From: Gambelia wislizenii
Taxonomy: Eukaryota; Chordata; Lepidosauria; Squamata; Crotaphytidae
Reading direction: 5' to 3'
Assembly: GCA_030847615.1 (NCBI GenBank)
Contig: JAUMIR010000005.1
Span: forward strand, 110,761,116-110,825,115
Length of the DNA stretch: 64,000 nucleotides
Under the pieces are notes generated by a model. It had not been told where the DNA came from, made no database searches, and saw only the letters and a list, made by a program, of their open reading frames with translations. The position numbers and the translations under genes are program-made. Within the stretch, counting starts at the first letter, position 1. Each line of letters opens with the position of its first letter. Shown one piece after another: positions 57,563-64,000 of this stretch.

Positions 57563-57755
57563 ATTGCCTCTCTACATATGCTACCCAGTTTTTGAACATT
57601 TGAAATACCTTTCCTTTACTCTTTAACAAATAAACCCAAGTGTAATGACTATAGTAGTCAACAAAAGTCACAAAATATTTTGTGTCACCCAAACTGCTTG
57701 ATAGCGGTCCCACAACATTGGAATGTACTATTTCAAATGGCCTTTTAGTAACTCA
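57453..57755 (-). pseudogene. Copia integrase core, first part
   Basis: A TGA at 57753-57755 opens this segment. HSNVVGPL at about 57715 has Asn (codon 57717-57719) where the first integrase catalytic Asp is expected. KYFVTFVDYYSHYTWVYLLK and LQSDRGG follow; the second catalytic Asp is intact (57531-57533). An 11-base C-run (57519-57529) just after it causes the frameshift to the next frame. Confidence 0.88.
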
Positions 57756-58007
57756 GTTACTTTTCTTCCTTATGGGCTGCACCTTACTCTTAGACTGTTT
57801 ACACACAGCACAGTCAAGAAACATTTTACACTCTTTCAACTTGGTATCCTCATACAAAGATATCATTTTGTCTATTACTTTAAAACCAGCATGGCCTAAT
57901 CGCCTATGCAACAAATGGATATACTTGTTATGAGGAGGGTTATTGTTATAAATTGCACCTACAGAACTCTGTAAATTGGGCACCATGTGGTAAAGGCCAT
58001 CTTTTTA
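57756..58007 (-). pseudogene. Copia pre-integrase zinc-binding domain
   Basis: Open frame 57753-57986 with LLHRRLGHAGF and MFLDCAVCKQSK, the HHCC zinc-binding domain that precedes the integrase core. A TAA at 58005-58007 lies a few codons upstream. Confidence 0.85.
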
Positions 58008-58424
58008 AACTCCTTTAGCACATTGTTCCCCTCCTTTCTTAATATCACATGTTGTGCCAGCAAATGAAATCTGATAGCCTTCTTCTGTGAGACAGGCAAC
58101 ACTTAGAAAACAAAAATTTAACTCTGGCACAAAATATACATTGTGTAATGATGTGGATAAGCTAGGGACATAACACTCTTCCATTCCTTCAACAGAAACC
58201 TTTAGCCCATTTCCTAACTTAATATGGTTTATACTTGCTGGGTCCAGAGATTTAAAATAACTCCTCTGGTTAGATATTTGACAAGCACACCCAGAATCCA
58301 GAAGCCAGTCCTTTTCTCCTTGGTTTAGACAATATACAGCTGAAACAAGCTGTGACTTAGAGCCTTGCTTGCATCTCTCTTGCTGCTGCTTCTTGACTGC
58401 AACATTTTGTCTCTGCCAAGCTGG
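58008..58424 (-). pseudogene. Copia protease region
   Basis: Downstream of the zinc knuckle, minus sense reads KDWLLDSGCACQIS; DSG (58290-58298) is the aspartic protease active site of copia, which works as a dimer and processes the Gag-Pol polyprotein. The frame stays open to the TAA at 58005. Confidence 0.85.
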
Positions 58425-59134
58425 ACAGAAACGCTGAAGATGCTTTGTAGATCCACATTTCTAACATTTCCTCACAGCAAACACTCTGTCTCCACTGTTC
58501 ATCTCATTCACTTTCTGAGGCTGAGCTGAAGAATGCCTGGAATGCTGCTTGGAAACTGCCAGTTCCGCTCGGCGTTCCTTCCTCTTGGCTTCTTCCTCCA
58601 ATAGATGACCAGTGAGATATGTAGTGTTAAGTCTTTCTCAGGAAGAACTTCCAAACTTTGGGCAAACATATCCCATGATTCATCAAGAGAACTCAAAATA
58701 ATGAATACCTTAGCACTTTCCTCAAAAAATGTGCCTCTTTCTGACAACTCAAGAAATGTGTTCTGCATGTATTGCAAATGCTGGGAAACATCCCCATCTG
58801 GTTCTAGACGTGCTCTGTAGAGCTTTCTTGCCAAGGCCACCTTGGAGATAACAGAGGTGCGAATGTGTATGCCACGCAGAGCATCCCAACATTCTTTTGC
58901 AGACTGAAAGTTCCTTATGTGAATCAGTTGACTCTCTTCTACCCCTAATACAATCCAGGAGTGAGCCTTCTGTGCTGCAATCATTTGTCCTCTGCTAGGT
59001 TATGCCAGGGGGTTTACAACTGATTCCCATAACCCTTCTTTGATGAGAAAACATTGCATCTTTACAGACCATGTCAGGTAATTGTGGTCATTCAGTCTCT
59101 CTAGAGGTAAACCATTAATTATTGTGCTAGCCAT
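58425..59134 (-). pseudogene. Copia gag with zinc knuckle, three lesions
   Basis: The likely start is ATG at 59134 (MASTIINGLPLERLNDHNYLTW), where NYLTW...M is a common copia gag opening. TAA at 59000-59002 breaks it after 44 codons; the frame then runs 58984-58620, with the capsid-type sequence ALARKLYRARL and LDESWDMFAQSLEVL. A single-base shift near 58615 is needed to reach the knuckle C-x2-C-x4-H-x4-C (58425-58466), which itself contains TAG at 58461-58463. Confidence 0.88.
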
Positions 59135-59267
59135 GGCTGCCAGTCTTCCACACCCTTCTCAGACAGACACCAGGTGGTCAGCAAGCCCCTTTGTTTCTTA
59201 CCAGCCTCTGCCAAATTCTTCAGACTCCAGACATCCTCCAGACATACACTGCATCAGCAGTAGTGCT

Positions 59268-59281
59268 CTGGGCCCATAACC
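59268..59281 (-). promoter_or_regulatory. Primer binding site matching initiator tRNA-Met anticodon arm
   Basis: Minus sense GGTTATGGGCCCAG begins two bases after the 5' LTR. It is complementary to CTGGGCCCATAACC, the 3' side of the D-to-anticodon region of metazoan initiator tRNA-Met. Drosophila copia is known to prime with a half-tRNA cut at this place, so the site suggests the same priming here. Confidence 0.85.
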
Positions 59282-59283
59282 AT

Positions 59284-59705
59284 TGTTGGGTATGTTACAA
59301 AATAGTACAGCAGAGTTGTGGAGTTAAAAAATAGAGCTTTATTCAGCTGAGTGTAAGACCAAAAAAAAAAAAAACCATGCAAAAACAAAGAATATAGCAT
59401 CATGGCTAGGCACAAAAACAGTACAGCATAACTTCCTGCATACCTGCAGTATTATATCTTCAAGGAGAAAACCTTACTTCCCAGCAAGAGGCTTCTAACC
59501 AGCATAGAGAGTAATACACTCTCTATACCCCAAGCAGACTCCCAATGCAGTTATACACTACTAAGTGGCTATCAAGTCCACCTGGCCTTTTTGGCTAACT
59601 GCATCATTAATTACTGGAGCTGGCTTATTATCATGGACTCCACCTGCCACTTTGCTATACCTTCATCCAGTCACAACTTAGTATGCAAACTGGCATACCC
59701 TGACA
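59284..59705 (-). repeat. Copia 5' LTR
   Basis: 422 bp. In minus sense it contains AATAAA at 59338-59343 in plus orientation TTTATT and a TATAATAC-like motif near 59450. Confidence 0.93.
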
Positions 59706-59710
59706 AGGGT
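59706..59710 (+). repeat. Copia target site duplication, right (agggt)
   Basis: Matches 54730-54734. Confidence 0.93.
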
Positions 59711-59763
59711 CACCCTACTGTTGCCATAAGTCAGAAGTGACTTGAGGACAAATAACAACAAGA

Positions 59764-61290
59764 AGTGTGGAACACAGTCCTCAATCTGTCTTGTGATTTT
59801 CTAGTGAGTTTTGTATGGTCCCTTGTGAGTTTTCAGTGATAAGAGAAATATTAATAATGTCTAATTGGCACTGTTGGTTTTTTTGTTTTTGTTTTTTTTA
59901 AAGAAATATCTATGTACTGTAAATTTTGAAGTCTGGCCTTGTTCTTTCCTTGATAGGGGCAGTTCCCTACCATAAATGACTGGACAGATTTGTGTAAAAG
60001 TGAAGTGAAATACAATATTGGTAGAACACCAAGGAGTAAGGTGATTCCAGATAGACTGAAAAATAGACACTGGAAGGATCAAGATGGGTTGTTTGCACCC
60101 ACATTTTCAAGGAGGATCTGCAATCAACAAAAGTAAGGAAGGGATCATCTACATGAGCCAGGGACTCCAGCTCCCTACCAGCATATCCTGATTGCAGACC
60201 AGGCCTGTTGTTCCCCCATTACCACCTCCAAATAGGCCAGAACCCAGATGGGCACACTGGCCCAGAGCTGCAGCCAGCACTGCTGCCATTTCCCTGGCTC
60301 TCTCAAAAGGCAGTAAGCTGGCCCACACCATATGACCAAGGCCCCTGCATGTGACTAACCCTTGATCACAGGCTGTGGGACTCCTTCCTCCCTTCTGGGA
60401 GAGCTAGGGACACTGGCAGCAACAGCAAAGACTGGCTTGCTATATGGGCTCCTGCGAACAAATGGAATCGAGTCTGTTCATTGCTGCTGGGAACAGACTA
60501 AAAGAGGTATTTTTTTTTCAAAAAAAGATGTTGTATTGGGTCCTACCCTGTCTTTCCCGTCTCTAAGCACCATATCTGCCCCGGGGTGGTGAAGATTGTC
60601 TGGGGGCAGAATGGCACAAATGTCGTCATCATCAGAACTGCAAGGTTCTAAGAAGGGGAGGAAGATGGGGTATATTGCCTGCGTAGACAAGCCCGAAGAT
60701 GATGTTCTAGCCCTTTGGCCAATTGACAATTGGCAGAGCCTCAGAAACTGTATAAAGGGACCATAATTGGGACAGTTGTTTATTTGTCAAAAGGATTCAG
60801 ACCAGAAAAGGTCAATAATTGTTAACAAATGGAGGAAAACGGATGCTATCAATCAATGAAATATGTCTGGTTCGAAAGCCATGTCTCTCTTAAGTGTCCA
60901 TGGATTAGACCAGATTCAAATAAAGATATTTTGTTTGATAAATCTCATAGCTTCTGTTGCAATATTCTGATATGCCCACTTGTGTTGATCATGACATAGA
61001 CAGTAATAGTCTCAACAGAGAATCTACCTCAGTTGGAATGCCAAGGCTATCCAACTTTCTTTGGAGGGTAGCTATTAACTCGCAAAGAGAAGTTGGTTAA
61101 CACCTGAAGGAGAGAAGAGTAATCTAGGCTTCAAGAAGTCCACAAGCAGCTCCTGTATTTCTGACTGAAGGGGGAAAATAGGAGGAGTGGGAGTTAGTTT
61201 TTACTATTTTCATATTAGTATCACAGTTAAAGATGGCTACACTTTTCCTCAGACAGATGATATTTTGGACTTGTCAAAACCTCAGTAGTC
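59764..61290. other. Unassigned sequence
   Basis: No supported gene. Frames at 60149-60331, 60362-60592 and 60478-60729 overlap on both strands without domains. The block 60145-60360 is G/C richer than its surroundings. Confidence 0.45.
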
Positions 61291-62574
61291 TAACTCTTGA
61301 TTTGCCGGTTTTGTATGGGGAAGTAAAGTTTGAATTTAATGTTATGCCATTTAGTCTTTGCAATGCCTCTAACACTTTTCAAAGATGAATGGATATAATA
61401 TGGTCATATTTACAATGCTAATTCTGTTTGGTAAATTTGAATGGTATAGGGTGATTTTTAGTTGGGAGGGTTCCTCAAAACATATAAGCAGTGTTGAAAC
61501 AGCTGACCACCTGAAAGGCTGAATGAGTTGAATAACAATTTCACTGTTAAAATAGTAAAATACTTGGGATATGTAACTGCTACAGATCCTGAGAAAATAG
61601 AGTCTGCACAAAATTGGGCAGTACCTTTAAACTGCACAAGCATGCATAGTTTCCTGGTGTTGGCTTATCACTATCACAGATTTGTGGTTAGGTTTGCTAT
61701 TATTCCCGGTCCAGTCAAGCCAATATTTATTTGGACAGATGATAGGAAAAGGCTTTTTAGAAACTAAAACAACATTTGATATCAGTCCCTGCCATGGCTT
61801 ATCCAGATTCATAACTGCCATTTTTCTTAGCTACAGATATCACCAGTTGGGAACTTAAAGACATTTTATCATAGTTGGAGAATGGCAAGGAATGGTTTTG
61901 AAGTTGCACTTAAATAAAGTGGGATGCAAGTATTTATAACAAAAAAGAAATTATTGGCTGCAGTGGATTTTATCAAATACTTCAGGCAATTTCTTTTGAT
62001 AGCAGGCCATAGTTATCTTCAATTGCTGCACAGATTTTACCAATCTGGAGGTCAGTTTCCAAGTGGTTAGAGCAGCTTGTTCAGTTTGACGGTAAGATAG
62101 TATACTGGCCAGGAAAGCAGCGCAAGAATGTTGATGCTTTATCACATAGAACTAATTGACTGAAAAATTAGTTATCTAGTCGTAGCCTAACTAAAGTAAA
62201 GCATATGGAGTATGTTTAGATTAAAGTAAAAGTGCATCTGTTGGGGTGGGGGTAATCTCTGAAATTCCCAAGTTCTGTTCACGTACAAATTGATTTCATT
62301 TTGGAGATCCATAGAATGGAGATAATTCCAAACCATTTCCTGGGAGCTCCTGCCCCTGGCATTACTAGAGACTACACAGCACCACTCCCCTGGTCAATTT
62401 AAACTAACCCAGTATTTTCTTAAACAAAATGTACATGTACTTGGCTATGTGTTTCTACTGTCTCAGAAGCAGTAAAGATGACTGACAGCAAATAAATACA
62501 GCTAGTGTTTCCAGGACACAGATTCAACAGAGATCAAGAGATGGAAAGAGGATTGTTAACAATGAAACAAGATA

Positions 62575-62800
62575 CAGTCAGCCCTCTGTTTTTACAGATT
62601 TGGCATCCACAGATTCCACCATCCATGCTTGAAAATATTCCCAAAACATAAATTCCAAGAAGCAAACCTTGCTTTTGCCATTTTCTATAAGGGGCACCAT
62701 TTTACTGTGTCATTGTATATAATGGGACATGAGCATCAACAGATTTTTGTATCCATGGGGGAGCCTGAAAAAAACCCCAGCAGATACTGAGGGCCCACTG
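62575..62800. mobile_element. Tigger/pogo-like MITE, 226 bp
   Basis: TA-CAGTCAGCCCTC at the left and GAGGGCCCACTG-TA at the right, with internal inverted 'gcatccacagattccacc' / 'tatccatggggga' segments. TA duplications at 62573-62574 and 62801-62802 fit Tc1/mariner. Inserted in the gypsy remnant. Confidence 0.85.
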
Positions 62801-62945
62801 TAATCTTAATGCTTACCTCATGTAATATTGCTAAAGCACTTTAGCAGTTTGACTATAACTCAACAACAACTATGGCTTCTCAGTGGAAACTGGTGAAATC
62901 AGTTTTTGAGATGTTGCATGAAACTGAAAGGTACACATGATCATA

Positions 62946-62968
62946 GGGAGGGAGGGAGGGAGGGAAAG
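62946..62968 (+). repeat. (GGGA)n microsatellite
   Basis: Five GGGA units at about 62947-62966. Confidence 0.9.
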
Positions 62969-63560
62969 CAACCCAGAATATTTCTAGAAAGAGACTGTAT
63001 GCAAACAGTATTCTCAGAAGAGGTTTCCAGAGCTGTGGAAACTCTGCATCATTCTAACACAATGGGTCATTTGGGAAAGACATAAGTTTAGTAAGCCAAA
63101 GTCACTCAATAAACAAAGTCTCAGTATGTTAGTTGGAAGGAGTATGTCTATTAAAGATTGGTGCAAGTCCTGCAAAGGTTTTGGCTCACAGAAAGAGCCA
63201 GTACATAAACATTGGTCTCAATGATAACTGGCAATTAATGTTTTAGTTCCATTGCCTATTGTGCCTTGAGGAAATAAATAGTTTCTTGTAGTAACTATTT
63301 CTCAAAATGGCTAAAGTGTATGGCCTTCTAGATTAGGAGGCTCAGACCATGAGAAATATGTCTTTAGAATGATTCATATGTCCCAATGGCACTCCATGGT
63401 CTTTAAACACAAACCATGGAATGATTCTGAATCACAGTTCTTTCAAAAAGTATGTGAACACTTAGAAATTCACAAAACTAGAACTATACTCTATCATCCA
63501 CAGTCAGATTGATTGGTAGCATATTAATCCAGCCTTTTTAACATCAAGGAAAGGTGGTAA

Positions 63561-64000
63561 AATGTCATACAGAGGAAAGAAAGTGGCAGTATTGGAATCA
63601 CAGTGCCTATATTTTTGCTTTGAGGTGTTGTATAGGAAGAGTCTATACAAATGAAAAGTCTGCACAGTGGAAGTGGACTTTGTGTCATCATATGGTCAGA
63701 TCAAGCAACCTAATTACTTTCAAGAGTCAGTTCCAATGCCTAAATTTGTTTCCATATCTGATAGTATAAATACTTCCCTGAGGGACTAACTGTACACTTC
63801 TGACATAGTGGCTTGAACCTCATACTGAATGGGACAAAAATGTTTCTTTAAATGGATAAGCCAATTTTTTTGCCTCTTTTTTTCTGCCTTTCTTCCCAAT
63901 CAGCTCCATTTTGTGGTGGAGGATGATGCTGACCTTACTGTCTGTCTACACAGACACTTTTTAATTCAGTATCCCAAAACAAAAATCTAGCTACTGTGAC
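63561..64000. other. Unassigned end of window
   Basis: Short frame 63554-63769 reads RRKWQYWNHSAYIFALRC; I could not place it in the gypsy pol. No LTR end is seen before the window finishes. Confidence 0.35.

Larger units (their letters stand above)
54735..59705 (-). mobile_element. Full-length Ty1/copia LTR retrotransposon, 4971 bp
   Basis: Two LTRs of about 420 bp starting TGTTGGG and ending CCTGACA in plus sense, flanked by agggt on both sides, enclose gag, protease, integrase, RT and RNase H in the copia order (minus strand). Integrase before RT separates copia from gypsy. PPT and PBS are both present. By eye about 14 substitutions separate the LTRs (3-4 percent), so insertion is fairly recent on the scale of the other elements. 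The protein has at least five stop or frameshift lesions and catalytic substitutions, so the copy is dead. Vertebrate copia elements are uncommon. Confidence 0.95.
54555..59763 (+). mobile_element. Sauria SINE interrupted by a copia element
   Basis: 54555-54734 gives the SINE head and body ('ctggtgtagttggcttagg', 'aacccactgggtgtccttggg', 'agaggaaggcaaagaaaaagcacttctg'); 59706-59763 gives the tail ('gttgccataagtcagaagtgacttgaggacaaataacaac'). The copia insertion sits in the middle. Joined, they match the SINE plan at 40862. Confidence 0.9.
61291..63560 (+). pseudogene. Ty3/gypsy pol, heavily decayed, plus strand
   Basis: Translations in several frames give the gypsy order. RT: FEFNVMPFSLCNAS then NTFQR at about 61331-61385. 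RT end: KYLGYVTA, DPEKIESAQNWAVP and HYHRFVVRFA at 61555-61700. RNase H end: YWPGKQRKNVDALS at about 62105-62146. Integrase: CKSCKGFGSQKEP (zinc finger end, about 63170), a LGPLP-like block at 63245, and FFQKVCEHLEIHKTRT with ILYHPQSD at 63440-63510, the region around the third catalytic residue. Stops and indels occur every 20-60 codons. No LTR is found. The MITE at 62575 separates RNase H and integrase. Confidence 0.82.

Overview
This window looks like intergenic or intronic DNA of a squamate reptile, most likely a lizard. I recognise no host gene, no classical RNA gene, no CRISPR array and no bacterial feature. The organism call rests on the repeats: CR1 LINE fragments with the (ATTCTATG)n tail, BovB-type RTE fragments, a 5S rRNA-headed SINE and tRNA-headed Sauria SINEs with a BovB-like tail, L1 ORF2 remnants, a site-specific-type LINE with a restriction-like endonuclease, DIRS-like, Ty1/copia and Ty3/gypsy (chromovirus) elements, and many non-autonomous DNA transposons. 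Open reading frames with recognisable content all belong to transposable elements, and most are broken.

Layout. 1-0.9 kb: 3' part of an RLE-type LINE (minus), cut by the window edge. 1-6.6 kb: two CR1 copies, a BovB copy, a minus-strand L1 that truncates the second CR1, and a BovB tail. 8.6-12.5 kb: a 5S-SINE, a CpG-rich TIR element, a TATA-containing LTR and a TIR element. 12.6-20.4 kb: a nest made of an RTE-related LINE, a chromovirus LTR with a chromodomain remnant, a second LTR split by a 3.6-kb DIRS-like element (which carries a perfect 72-bp inverted repeat), an L1 fragment and a CR1. 20.4-28.5 kb: two copies of a pyrimidine-rich repeat, one split by a TIR element; a CR1; and a 2.1-kb hAT-type element with a perfect 8-bp target duplication that holds another CR1. 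28.5-36 kb: sparse sequence, then a BovB copy split by later insertions including an LTR. 36.3 kb: a 350-bp near-perfect palindrome. 38.3-39.9 kb: a LINE insertion bounded by 85-bp direct repeats. 40-54 kb: Sauria SINE, several MITEs, a second plus-strand LTR copy, a LINE 3' end and a DIRS deletion derivative. 54.7-59.7 kb: a full-length 4.97-kb Ty1/copia element (minus) inserted in a Sauria SINE, with 5-bp target duplication, both LTRs, polypurine tract and a primer site matching the anticodon arm of initiator tRNA-Met. 61.3-63.6 kb: a decayed Ty3/gypsy pol holding a Tigger-like MITE.

The sequences therefore do not form a pathway; what they record is a history of nested insertions: CR1 cut by L1, SINE by copia, chromovirus LTR by DIRS, hAT by CR1, BovB by LTR, and gypsy and LINE by Tigger-like elements. 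The items most worth follow-up are the copia element, the DIRS inverted repeat, the 36.3-kb palindrome and its TIR family, and the 85-bp direct repeats. All identifications are from reading the sequence and family knowledge; no database search was run.
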